This document shows positions 19,110 through 27,917 of a stretch of 64,000 bases of DNA, piece by piece. Made by a program: the position numbers and the translations under genes. The notes under the pieces were generated by a model. That model saw only the letters and a program-made list of their open reading frames with translations, was not told where the DNA came from and made no database searches. Where the stretch lies: assembly GCF_001643015.1 (NCBI RefSeq), contig NZ_CP015622.1:2983374-3047373 (forward strand). Reading direction: 5' to 3'. Each line of letters starts with the position of its first letter. Position 1 is the first letter of the stretch. The stretch comes from Corynebacterium crudilactis (GTDB lineage Bacteria; Actinomycetota; Actinomycetes; Mycobacteriales; Mycobacteriaceae).

Positions 19110-21428
19110 ATGTCTTCTCAAGAAACACACAAAGTTGGTTCCGCAGCCGCTATCAATGCAATGAATGCAGCTTCCCAAGCAGGAACCTTAACTGTTGATA
19201 ATCCAGCTCCTGCTGCACCAAGCCGTTGTCCTTTCGCAGCTGGCTTTGATGCCATGGGCGATGCTTATTACAAGGATCCCGCTGCGCACTTTGCAGAGTT
19301 CCGAGATGAGACCCCAACATTTTTCTACCCATACCTCAATGCGTGGATGGTCACGCGCCACCAGGATGCACTCAAGGTGTTGGGGGATTGGAAGCAGTTT
19401 TCCTCAGCTGCAAACGCTGGGCTCATTGAGGTTCCAGAGGAATTCCAGGATGTCATTTCTAGCGAATTGATCTCCCGCGTTCTGGTGGGTTCTGATCCGC
19501 AGGGGCATACAACAGCTCGCGGTGTTGCCCAGTTGGGTTTCTTGCAAGAGAACATGGATGCGCTCGCTCCAGAAATTGAGGCACGCGCGCACCGCATCAT
19601 CGATAAATTTGAAAACAACGGTTCCGGCAACCTCTTGGAAGATTATTGCTTGGAATTGACCACTCAAACTTTGCTTGCTCACATGGGTTTGGATTACTCC
19701 TGGGATACTCAGATCCGCGAGCTTCGTGATGATTTCTTCGCGGTCCTCGCATCTGCCCAAGAGCCTCTGCCTGAGCCGATGCGTTCTCAGGTCTGGACAC
19801 GTTATGTGGCAGGAAATCTGAAACTGCGTGAAGTTATTGAATCACGCCGTGATTCCACCGAGCTTGATCTCATCTCTATCATGGCTTCTCAAAAAGATGA
19901 GCAGGGCAACTTTGTTCTGGATGCTGATCAAATTGCCATCCACCTCACCGAGTTCTGTGCAGCAGGCACTGACACCACGGCGCAGGCAATGGCCAATGCT
20001 TTGCTCTTCCTCAACGCACAACCAGAAGCGTTGGAGGATGCACTCTTGGAGCCGGAGTTGTGGCCTCGTGTGTTCGAAGAGACTGTGCGCCGTCGTCCAT
20101 CCTCTACCTTCGCGTCCCGTCAGGCGATGATCGATATCGAGCTTGGTGGCGCATCCATCAAAAAGGGCGACATGGTGTGGGTCGCACTGTCCTCGGTTAA
20201 CACTGATCCAGATTTCAAGGACAATCCTTTTGACTTTGATATTCACCGCCAAGAGCCAGAAGATCACTTGGCCTTTTCCACTGGCCGACATAAGTGCTTG
20301 GGTAATCCTCTGGCACGCGTGCAGGGGGCAACTGGCCTGAAGGTACTGTTTGAGCGCCTTCCTTCAATTACCGTCGATGATCCAGATTCTTTGGATTTCG
20401 TACGCATGGCTCTTCTTCCAGCACGCCGTTCCCTCAACGTCCATTGGGATCTTGCAGATATCGAACGCTCTCAGCAAACCACAATCCGCACTCTAGATCT
20501 GAAGGTTGCGCAGCGCGTGGAGGAATCCGAGGGCGTCATTTCTCTCACGCTGGTTCATCCCGATGGGGGAAAACTACCTAAGTGGAAACCGGGCGCACAT
20601 GTGGATTTACATATCGGTGAGTTCACACGCCAGTATTCACTGTCCTCAGACTGTGAAGATCGCAATGCCTACCGAGTGGGTATCTTGCGCGAGCCTGCCG
20701 GACGTGGCGGCTCAGCTGCGGTTCATGATTTGCTTATCGACGGATCCTCCATCACGGTTTCCTGGCCACGAAATAATTTCCGTTTCGTGGATGCGGAGCG
20801 TTACCTCTTCATCGCCGGAGGCATTGGCATCACTCCAATCCTTGCGATGATCAAAGAAGCTGAACGCATCGGTAAGGAATGGACACTCCTCTACGGTGGC
20901 AGGTCTCGTTCCTCCATGGCATTCCTTCATGAATTGGAGGGCTACGGCGATCGCGTGAAGTTGGTTCCTCAAGATGAGCTTGGGCATTTGGATCTAGAAG
21001 CAGTACTTGGCACCGCTGCTGAAGGTACCTTGATCTACTGCTGTGGGCCTGAAGGATTATTGCAGGCTGTTGAATCTCAATCTGCCCACTGGCCAAAGGG
21101 CAGCTTGCGGCTAGAGCGCTTTGCTCCGAAGGTCATTGAACGCACCGGTGAAGATCAGGAATTCGAGGTGGAGTTCACCACCTCCGGAAAGACGTTTACT
21201 GTTGGTGCCGATGAGTCCATTTTGACGGCAGCAAAGCGCGAAGGCTTAAGCGTCATCTCCTCTTGCGAGACCGGAACCTGTGGCACATGTGAAACGACAA
21301 TCACCTCCGGAGAAGTGGAGCACCGTGACTCCATCCTCACCGACGATGAGCAAGAGGCAAACGAAACCCTGATGATCTGTGTGTCTCGAGCTCAAGGCAC
21401 CTGCCCGAAGCTAGTGCTTGCTCGTTAG
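19110..21428 (+). CDS. Self-sufficient cytochrome P450 fused to FMN/[2Fe-2S] reductase (CYP116B-like)
   Basis: A 772-residue monooxygenase carrying its own electron-transfer chain. Residues ~30-445 are P450: the I-helix oxygen-activation motif is AAGTDTT, the ExxR motif is EETVRR, and the haem-ligand loop is FSTGRHKCLG with Cys near 395. Residues ~460-680 form a phthalate-dioxygenase-reductase-like flavin/NAD domain, with RQYSLSS and IAGGIGITPILAM. Residues ~690-772 are a plant-type [2Fe-2S] ferredoxin with cluster cysteines in SCETGTCGTC and a fourth in MICVSRAQG. This domain order defines the class VII (CYP116B, P450RhF) type. Substrate unknown; the SDR and TetR neighbours suggest an inducible catabolic oxidation. 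Confidence 0.92.
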   Translation: MSSQETHKVGSAAAINAMNAASQAGTLTVDNPAPAAPSRCPFAAGFDAMGDAYYKDPAAHFAEFRDETPTFFYPYLNAWMVTRHQDALKVLGDWKQFSSAANAGLIEVPEEFQDVISSELISRVLVGSDPQGHTTARGVAQLGFLQENMDALAPEIEARAHRIIDKFENNGSGNLLEDYCLELTTQTLLAHMGLDYSWDTQIRELRDDFFAVLASAQEPLPEPMRSQVWTRYVAGNLKLREVIESRRDSTELDLISIMASQKDEQGNFVLDADQIAIHLTEFCAAGTDTTAQAMANALLFLNAQPEALEDALLEPELWPRVFEETVRRRPSSTFASRQAMIDIELGGASIKKGDMVWVALSSVNTDPDFKDNPFDFDIHRQEPEDHLAFSTGRHKCLGNPLARVQGATGLKVLFERLPSITVDDPDSLDFVRMALLPARRSLNVHWDLADIERSQQTTIRTLDLKVAQRVEESEGVISLTLVHPDGGKLPKWKPGAHVDLHIGEFTRQYSLSSDCEDRNAYRVGILREPAGRGGSAAVHDLLIDGSSITVSWPRNNFRFVDAERYLFIAGGIGITPILAMIKEAERIGKEWTLLYGGRSRSSMAFLHELEGYGDRVKLVPQDELGHLDLEAVLGTAAEGTLIYCCGPEGLLQAVESQSAHWPKGSLRLERFAPKVIERTGEDQEFEVEFTTSGKTFTVGADESILTAAKREGLSVISSCETGTCGTCETTITSGEVEHRDSILTDDEQEANETLMICVSRAQGTCPKLVLAR

Positions 21429-21988
21429 GGTTTTTCAAACACAGTGAGCCACTGTCGGGCTACTGCCTGTTTCACCAATTCCTCGTTGGCATCTTGAGCG
21501 CGGACATAAAGGAAATAGAAATTCCTGTCCAAGCTCATGAGACTGGCGAGGAATTGAATGCGACGTTCCTCATTTTTTGCCAATTCCGGAACGGACAAGC
21601 TGAGGCGTTGCATCATGGCGAGCCATTCATCAGCGACTGCTGAGTCTTCTGCCATAGCCTGTTCCATAGCCCCGAACACCATGGCATATTCTTTCCACAG
21701 TTCCGACATGGTGTTCAACCAACCCAAGATTGATTCGAAAGTTGGTTCTTCAAGTTCAAAAACCTTGAGCAAAGGCGCACGGACACCAGGCTCAATTTCG
21801 CGCATTTTAGCCATCATCAGATCTGGCTTATTGCGGAAGTGTAGGTAGAGATTCGCGCGACTACCGCCAGCAGCTTGGGCAATCTGGTTCATCGACGTTG
21901 CTCCATATCCCTGCTTCAGGAAGAGTTCGTGAGCGGCGTCGATAAATTTTCGACGAGTTTCTGCCGCCTTCATATCTTTAAGATTCAT
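21425..21988 (-). CDS. TetR family transcriptional regulator
   Basis: A 187-residue protein with an N-terminal TetR helix-turn-helix (ATSMNQIAQAAGGSRANLYLHFRNK, residues ~31-55) and a divergent C-terminal ligand domain. It converges on the P450 gene with a 4-bp tail overlap. It probably represses the SDR-P450 operon through the palindrome at 18148, but the inducer is unknown. Confidence 0.88.
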   Translation of the reverse strand: MNLKDMKAAETRRKFIDAAHELFLKQGYGATSMNQIAQAAGGSRANLYLHFRNKPDLMMAKMREIEPGVRAPLLKVFELEEPTFESILGWLNTMSELWKEYAMVFGAMEQAMAEDSAVADEWLAMMQRLSLSVPELAKNEERRIQFLASLMSLDRNFYFLYVRAQDANEELVKQAVARQWLTVFEKP

Positions 21989-22517
21989 GCTTTATAGCTC
22001 TTCTAGTTAAGGGAAGGGTTTTGAATAGCTTAGATCATCTGCGTCCACTAAAGGTGAAACGTGAAACCGGCAATGTTTCACGTGAAACATTGCCGTCCGA
22101 GGGGGAGACGTCGAAAAGCAAAATAGCGCGGGAGGCCACTAATCCCAACCCTATCTTGATTTTTTCACCCACTCGCCTCAAAACACCCCTCCCAGATTGG
22201 CGTCTAGCGAGCGTTTAAGGTGACACCCATGATGGAAGTCATTTAAGGTCATATATGCCCTTAAAATTGCCTTGAGGGCGTTTTTCCTCCGATGGCCTTA
22301 AAAATTAACCCGCTCCACCAAAAGTCATACTCATTTCGCCCACAGTTCATGTGAATTTAATAAGAAAACTCTAATCTATCTGCCAGGTGCAGGACATGCT
22401 TTCACTTGGAGATCTCTCAACCTCTTCCCGCCAGTTTGGCCGGATGAGGTTTTCTCTTTTCCACGTGTTGTCCACACGCAATGCTAGTAACTGAAAAATT
22501 GGACCTGAGGGAAAATC
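21989..22517. other. Intergenic region upstream of the surface phosphoesterase
   Basis: This 529-bp gap has no gene. It holds the parS site at 22074, a degenerate parS half-site at 22053 and a dispersed-motif copy at 22109-22119. There is also a repeated TTTAAGGT (22214-22221 and 22242-22249) about 300 bp before the phosphoesterase start. The repeats could be tandem regulator sites. If this gene is phosphate-controlled, a PhoR site is a possibility, but I cannot identify one with certainty. Confidence 0.5.
22074..22089. other. parS site with adjacent degenerate half-site
   Basis: Perfect TGTTTCACGTGAAACA. Just upstream, at 22053-22068, is GGTGAAACGTGAAACC, which keeps the right half of parS but has lost the left half. 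It could be a decayed second copy. Confidence 0.92.
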
Positions 22518-25500
22518 GTGAAAACTTCAAAACTAGGCCTACGGATTGCCATAGCTGCCACTGCAACCACAACGGCTCTTGCACTAACCAGCACCCATAT
22601 GGTGCTTGCGCAGGAAAATGCTGATCTGTTGAATTCGGTGGAGGCTCTTGCTGAAGTTCCCTCCGATTTGGTCGTGACGGAAATCCTTCCGGACAACACC
22701 AGCTATGACAACTTCGAATTCTTTGAAGTACACAACACAGGTAGCGCACCCGTTACCATTGGGGAAGGGGAGTACACCTTTGCCTATTCCTATGATGATG
22801 CCGCGGACACTACACGCGATAATCCTCTATCCCTGGGCGAGGCTGTCACCGTGGCTGCCGGTGAAACAATCGTAGTGTGGATGGAATACACCTCAAGCAC
22901 AGTAGACACCTCAGCGTTGAGTGAACAGGAATTCCGTGATTTCTATGACATGGATTCCTCTGCACGGATCTTCCGCGCGACGGGCCAAGCAGGTCTTGCC
23001 AATGGTGGTAACCGTGGCATCCGAATCCTCTACAACAATGAAGTTTCGCAGTGGGCGCATTACCCAGCAGGCAGCGCAGCAGTACAAAAGGGAATTGATT
23101 TTGCAGTTCCAGCACTGGGAGAACAGGCAAGCCCTGCTGTGCGCACCCAAACAGATCCGACTCCAGGTGTGGTCACTGCTGATCAATTAATCCCCGGTGG
23201 AGTAGAGCTTCCCGTGGAGCCAGAACTTCCTGTCGATCCAACAGATTCTCTCTTTGATGGGCTAACATCGCCGATAAATGCTGCTCCATTGATCATCACT
23301 GAGCTGATGGCCAACTCCACAAACATTGGCGGTTCCGATGGCTTTGAATACATCGAAGTAAGCAACACAACGGATGAGCCTGTCGATTTCTCTAACTTCA
23401 CCTTGAACTATCTCTACCCTCAGGATGAGTTCACCAATACCAACACGGCCGTGTGGGCTGCAGAACCTGGCGATGTTGTTATTCAGCCTGGAAAGTCTTT
23501 GGTGTTCTGGGTAAAGAATGGTCCAAATGATAGCTCTACCGCGGCAGATTTCAATGCGGAATATGGCACTAACCTTGAAGCCGGTAAGGATCTCGTGGAG
23601 ATTTCTTCGGGCGGTATGGCCAACGGCTCTGCGCGTGGCATGCAGATCCAAACCAACACCGGACACATCGTCAACCGCGCTTATTACAACATGGCTGGGG
23701 CATCTGATGTCAAAGCTAATGAAGGCCTACATTACGGCGTCGATGAGGCAGATCTACTCAAACAAACACTAATCGGCAGTGGTGCCCCTACTCCAGGCAG
23801 CGCGCATGCTGTGCAACTTCCAAGCACACTCATCTCCGTTGTTGCGGATAGCTCTGCGCCAACCATCGTGGACAATACTCTTGAGAGCATCGATCCAAGC
23901 CAGCCATTTACCTTCTCTTTCAACATCACCGATGACATCGCGGTGCGTACCGCCACGTTGCAGGTGACATCGAGTGCTGGCGAAGAGGCTACTCAGGTCA
24001 ACCTCATTGATGAAGACGGCACCTTCAGCTGGGAACTTCCGGCCGCCGATCTCACTGGCAAGTCCTGGTTTGAATACAGCCTCAGCGTCACCGACGGCTT
24101 CAACAACACCACCACAGAGCCTGTACGCATCACGGTCGACGGCGCCAACACCGATCCGCTGCGCCTGAACTTGGAAGAAAACCAATGGGTCAGCGGCACC
24201 ACCGATATCATTGGCGCTTCAGATACCTTCGGCGACGAGCTTGAATTGCTTATCGACGACGCCCCAGCGCCTACGCGCTCCAGCTTGTCGGCGGCTCCCA
24301 CCTTTGCCATGGAAGTAACCCAAACTGATGTATTCTTCCGCAACGGCATCCTCGCTGGTGAGAAAGAACTCCACATCTTTGATAAAGGCACCTATTCCAG
24401 AATCGAAACCATTTCCACCGCAGTTCCGCTCTATCACATCAATGAAGACGGCAGCCTCACCGTCAGCGTCTATGCCGGAACTAAAGCCGCCCCGGGCATT
24501 GATCTCAATGAGAACAATGATGATTTCCAAATCAGGAACCTCCGCCTCATCCTCCCCGATGGCCGTACACTGACCCCCGCAGGAATCTCAGATTCCAACG
24601 CATGGCTCAACATGGGAGACAGCGCTGGAAAGCTTGATTTCATTGACGCCACTTTCCAGCTTCCCGAAGATTCCTTTACTGGCGTTTCCCACACCTGGGA
24701 TACCACCAAGCTTGCAGATGGCGATCACAACATCACCATTTCCAAGGCAGCAGGGGAGAGCATCAGCCGCACGGTCCGCGTGGATAACACCGGCCCAGAG
24801 CTTCATGTCACCGGAGTCGAAGACGGCCAAGAGCTTCGCGGAACTGTCAACATCGATGCACAAGCAGACGATGCTGGCGCGGGTCTAAAAACAATTGAAA
24901 CATTGCTCGATGGTGAGCGCGTGGAACTTCCACTGGCCACTGGATCACTTGCACTCAATCAAGGCGAACACACATTGGTTATTCGCGCCGAAGATGAAGT
25001 GGGCAACCGTACTGAAAAAACCATCACGTTCAGCACCCCTGATGAAAACCCGATCAGCGGCGATTATGCACCTTCGCATGGCGCTACTGTCGATGCCGGC
25101 GATGTCACCCTTTCGGCTCGAGCAACCGACCCAAGCGGCGATGCCGTGACCATGACATTTTTGGAAGCCGACACTCCACAATTGGCAAGCGGAAGAATTC
25201 GCACCTCCTCCGGAGCGGTAGAAAATGCGGCAGGAATTCAACGTAAAGAAGCTAAAGCACTGTCACAGGAAGACGTCGATAAGCTTGCCGGCACCGCTGA
25301 TGGGCTGAGCCTGGAAGTAGCCTCAGACACCGCATTGCCGTATCAGCTCTTCGAGGTCGACGCAGCAGCAGAGCTCGCCGATGACACCGACGTGCGACTG
25401 AATTGGGCTGGCGCCGCCGATAGCCGAGCGCAAGTAATCATGTATGTTTTCAATGGCACATCTTGGGTCGAGCTAGATCGACACCTCACTGGCGATGCCC

Positions 25501-26921
25501 AAGAAGAGTTCAAGCTGCAGGGCATCGTCAATGCCTCCGAGTACGCTATCGACGGCACTGTCACCGTCCTGATCCAACATTCAGAAGGTTTCGCTGGCGC
25601 TGATTTGAGCACCCGGGCCTCCGCCGTCACCCCGGCGCATGCAGAGGACGTTCCTCGATCTGACTACGATTTCACCCTGGCTTGGGAATCCGACACCCAG
25701 TACTACAATGAGGAATTCCACGAACACCAAACCAAGATTCATGATTACATCCTTGCCGAGCGAGAGAACAAGAATATTCAGTTTCTGTTCCACACCGGCG
25801 ATGTTGTAGATAACTGGGATCAGCCAGAACAATGGGCTGCCGCCAATCCTGAATACCAGCGACTCGACGAAGCTGGTCTACCTTATTCTGTCCTGGCCGG
25901 TAACCACGATGTGGACCATGCAAACGATGATTTTACCGAATTCAGCCGCCACTTTGGCGAACAGCGTTATGCAGACAACCCTTGGTACACCGAGTCATAC
26001 CGCGACAACAGGGGACATTATGATCTGTTCTCCGCAGGCGGAATCGACTTCATCAACGTTGCCATGGGCTGGGCTCCAGACGATGACGCAATCGCATGGA
26101 TGAATGAAGTTTTGGCCAAGCACCCTGAACGCGTGGCAATCCTCAACCTCCACGAGTTCATGCTCACCACCGGTGGCCTTGGACCAATTCCACAACGCAT
26201 CCTTGATGAAGTTGCGGGAACCAATCCCAACGTTCGCATGATCATGTCCGGGCACTACCACGATGCCTACCAGCGCACAGATTCCTTTGACGATGACGGC
26301 GACGGAGTAGATGACCGCACTGTCACGTCCATGCTCTTTGATTACCAAGGCTTGCCAGAAGGTGGACAGGGATATCTGCGCCTCATGCACTTTGATAATG
26401 AAGGACAGAAAATGATGGTACGCACCTACTCACCATCATTGGAGGATTACAACTCAGAAGAAGCCTCCCTCATGGGACCGGCAGAAAATCCAAATCTCTA
26501 CCAAGAGTTCGACATCTCCTACGAGCAGCTTGGCATCACACCAGAAGGCCGCACTCTCATTAGCGATTCCTTCAGTGCAGATTTCCTCACCTCCAACGAG
26601 ATTGGCACTGTTCAAGATGTTCCTTCAGGAGCAGTCGCTTCTGTCGTATGGAACGCGGTTTCCGAAGGACGCCATGATTGGTATGTTCGCTCAGAAGATC
26701 CTTTCAGAGGTGCCGAAATTTCTCCAGTGCAATCCTTCATTGCTGGGGAAGAAGCGCTTGGTGAGGGCCCCACTTCCGGTAGCTCCAACGGCAGTTCTTC
26801 ATCCACTGGACTCTGGGGAGCAGTTGCAGGATTCTTTGCAGGCGCTGCTGCCTTGGCGGGTGCAGCGGTTGCCTTCGTTCCAGGAATCTGGGACTACGTA
26901 GTGAACGCTTTCAAGAGATAA
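22518..26921 (+). CDS. Large cell-surface metallophosphoesterase with lamin-tail domains
   Basis: A 1467-residue secreted protein. A signal peptide (residues 1-32, ending near VLAQ) is followed by two lamin-tail-like (LTD) domains at about 48-190 and 255-400, each starting with the LVVTEIL/LIITELM type strand. Ig-like and bacterial-surface repeats fill about 410-850. A calcineurin-type phosphoesterase domain covers about 1030-1290, with metal-ligand motifs ESDTQYY, HTGDVVDN, AGNHDVDH and MSGHYHD. A Ser/Gly linker leads to a C-terminal membrane helix and a short basic tail. It is plausibly the protein named PhoC in C. glutamicum, a wall-associated phosphatase of the phosphate-starvation regulon, but I cannot prove this here. 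Confidence 0.85.
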   Translation: MKTSKLGLRIAIAATATTTALALTSTHMVLAQENADLLNSVEALAEVPSDLVVTEILPDNTSYDNFEFFEVHNTGSAPVTIGEGEYTFAYSYDDAADTTRDNPLSLGEAVTVAAGETIVVWMEYTSSTVDTSALSEQEFRDFYDMDSSARIFRATGQAGLANGGNRGIRILYNNEVSQWAHYPAGSAAVQKGIDFAVPALGEQASPAVRTQTDPTPGVVTADQLIPGGVELPVEPELPVDPTDSLFDGLTSPINAAPLIITELMANSTNIGGSDGFEYIEVSNTTDEPVDFSNFTLNYLYPQDEFTNTNTAVWAAEPGDVVIQPGKSLVFWVKNGPNDSSTAADFNAEYGTNLEAGKDLVEISSGGMANGSARGMQIQTNTGHIVNRAYYNMAGASDVKANEGLHYGVDEADLLKQTLIGSGAPTPGSAHAVQLPSTLISVVADSSAPTIVDNTLESIDPSQPFTFSFNITDDIAVRTATLQVTSSAGEEATQVNLIDEDGTFSWELPAADLTGKSWFEYSLSVTDGFNNTTTEPVRITVDGANTDPLRLNLEENQWVSGTTDIIGASDTFGDELELLIDDAPAPTRSSLSAAPTFAMEVTQTDVFFRNGILAGEKELHIFDKGTYSRIETISTAVPLYHINEDGSLTVSVYAGTKAAPGIDLNENNDDFQIRNLRLILPDGRTLTPAGISDSNAWLNMGDSAGKLDFIDATFQLPEDSFTGVSHTWDTTKLADGDHNITISKAAGESISRTVRVDNTGPELHVTGVEDGQELRGTVNIDAQADDAGAGLKTIETLLDGERVELPLATGSLALNQGEHTLVIRAEDEVGNRTEKTITFSTPDENPISGDYAPSHGATVDAGDVTLSARATDPSGDAVTMTFLEADTPQLASGRIRTSSGAVENAAGIQRKEAKALSQEDVDKLAGTADGLSLEVASDTALPYQLFEVDAAAELADDTDVRLNWAGAADSRAQVIMYVFNGTSWVELDRHLTGDAQEEFKLQGIVNASEYAIDGTVTVLIQHSEGFAGADLSTRASAVTPAHAEDVPRSDYDFTLAWESDTQYYNEEFHEHQTKIHDYILAERENKNIQFLFHTGDVVDNWDQPEQWAAANPEYQRLDEAGLPYSVLAGNHDVDHANDDFTEFSRHFGEQRYADNPWYTESYRDNRGHYDLFSAGGIDFINVAMGWAPDDDAIAWMNEVLAKHPERVAILNLHEFMLTTGGLGPIPQRILDEVAGTNPNVRMIMSGHYHDAYQRTDSFDDDGDGVDDRTVTSMLFDYQGLPEGGQGYLRLMHFDNEGQKMMVRTYSPSLEDYNSEEASLMGPAENPNLYQEFDISYEQLGITPEGRTLISDSFSADFLTSNEIGTVQDVPSGAVASVVWNAVSEGRHDWYVRSEDPFRGAEISPVQSFIAGEEALGEGPTSGSSNGSSSSTGLWGAVAGFFAGAAALAGAAVAFVPGIWDYVVNAFKR

Positions 26922-26930
26922 GAGAGTGAG

Positions 26931-26967
26931 AAAACGCTCCACACCAGATGGGTGTGGAGCGTTTTTC
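26931..26967 (+). terminator. Strong terminator after phosphoesterase gene
   Basis: A 15-bp perfect stem (AAAACGCTCCACACC with its complement) around a 5-nt loop, followed by a T-rich run, 10 bp after the stop codon. Confidence 0.92.
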
Positions 26968-26986
26968 ATTTCTCGATACTTCTCAA

Positions 26987-27002
26987 TGTTTCACGTGAAA
27001 CA
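26987..27002. other. parS site (first of a pair)
   Basis: Perfect TGTTTCACGTGAAACA directly after the terminator of the surface phosphoesterase gene. A second perfect copy starts 64 bp further on. Confidence 0.92.
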
Positions 27003-27050
27003 TTTACATTTGGACCGCTGGTTTAAAAGATAAACGGAGTCGGGTGGCGA

Positions 27051-27066
27051 TGTTTCACGTGAAACA
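27051..27066. other. parS site (second of a pair)
   Basis: Perfect TGTTTCACGTGAAACA between the surface phosphoesterase gene and the convergent SDR gene. It is the nearest to oriC of the seven in the window, about 37 kb away. Confidence 0.92.
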
Positions 27067-27125
27067 TCGCCATGGTTCATGTCCCCACAACCCCGCAGGG
27101 TTCGTCGACAAGCATCTAGCTGTTT

Positions 27126-27893
27126 TTATTGCGCGGCCTTCGAATCCCCATCAATGGGGAATTGCTGACCGGAAATAGTTCTTGCATGTGGGCCAGCCAA
27201 GAATACAGCCAACGCCGCGATATCCTCGGGGTCCGTAAATTTCTTAATGGACTGGTTACTCAATCCAGCTTCCCGTTCCTCTTCCACGCTCCGTCCAGAA
27301 ACTGCAGCCCTGCCTTCAAAGACCTGATCAACACGCGGACCATTCACTGCGCCTGGATGAATCGAGTTAACGGTAATGCCGTGTGGCCCAAGCTCCAAAG
27401 AAAGCGTCTTGGTAAAACCAACCAGACCCCATTTGGTTGCTGAATAAGCAATGCGGTTGGCATAGCCAAAACGACCAGCCAGCGAAGACATCACCAAAAT
27501 GGAACCGCCATTCCCTGAAGCTTTGAGGAGTGGCACAAAATGTTGCACAACATTAAATGATCCCGTCAGGTTAATACCAACCACGGCATCCCACGCCTCA
27601 GCATCATATTCTTCAACTGGGGTAGTAGGGCCAGCGATACCAGCATTACTGACCAAAACATCGAGTCCGCCCCAACGGCTTTCCAGATCTTTAGCAAGCG
27701 CAGCAATATCTTCCCGGGAAGTAACATCACCGATGCTGGCACTTAAATTCTGATGTGTGCCCGATACTTTCGCCACTGCTTCAGGGTTCACATCAACGAT
27801 ATGAACCAAGCTGTCGGAATTTAAAAATGCCTCAGCAATTGCCCATCCGATACCGCCGGCGCCTGCTGTAATAAGGACTCGTTGTTGCGTCAT
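27126..27893 (-). CDS. SDR family oxidoreductase
   Basis: A classical SDR of 255 residues with nucleotide-binding TAGAGGIG (8-15), NAG, and the catalytic YSATKWG motif. It is the last gene of a minus-strand run behind the acetoacetyl-CoA synthetase gene (24 bp gap). A 3-hydroxyacyl or 3-hydroxybutyrate-type dehydrogenase role would make sense beside a beta-keto-acid-activating enzyme, but specificity cannot be read from the motifs. Confidence 0.86.
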   Translation of the reverse strand: MTQQRVLITAGAGGIGWAIAEAFLNSDSLVHIVDVNPEAVAKVSGTHQNLSASIGDVTSREDIAALAKDLESRWGGLDVLVSNAGIAGPTTPVEEYDAEAWDAVVGINLTGSFNVVQHFVPLLKASGNGGSILVMSSLAGRFGYANRIAYSATKWGLVGFTKTLSLELGPHGITVNSIHPGAVNGPRVDQVFEGRAAVSGRSVEEEREAGLSNQSIKKFTDPEDIAALAVFLAGPHARTISGQQFPIDGDSKAAQ

Positions 27894-27917
27894 TATTTCT
27901 TACTAACCTTTCTCTAC

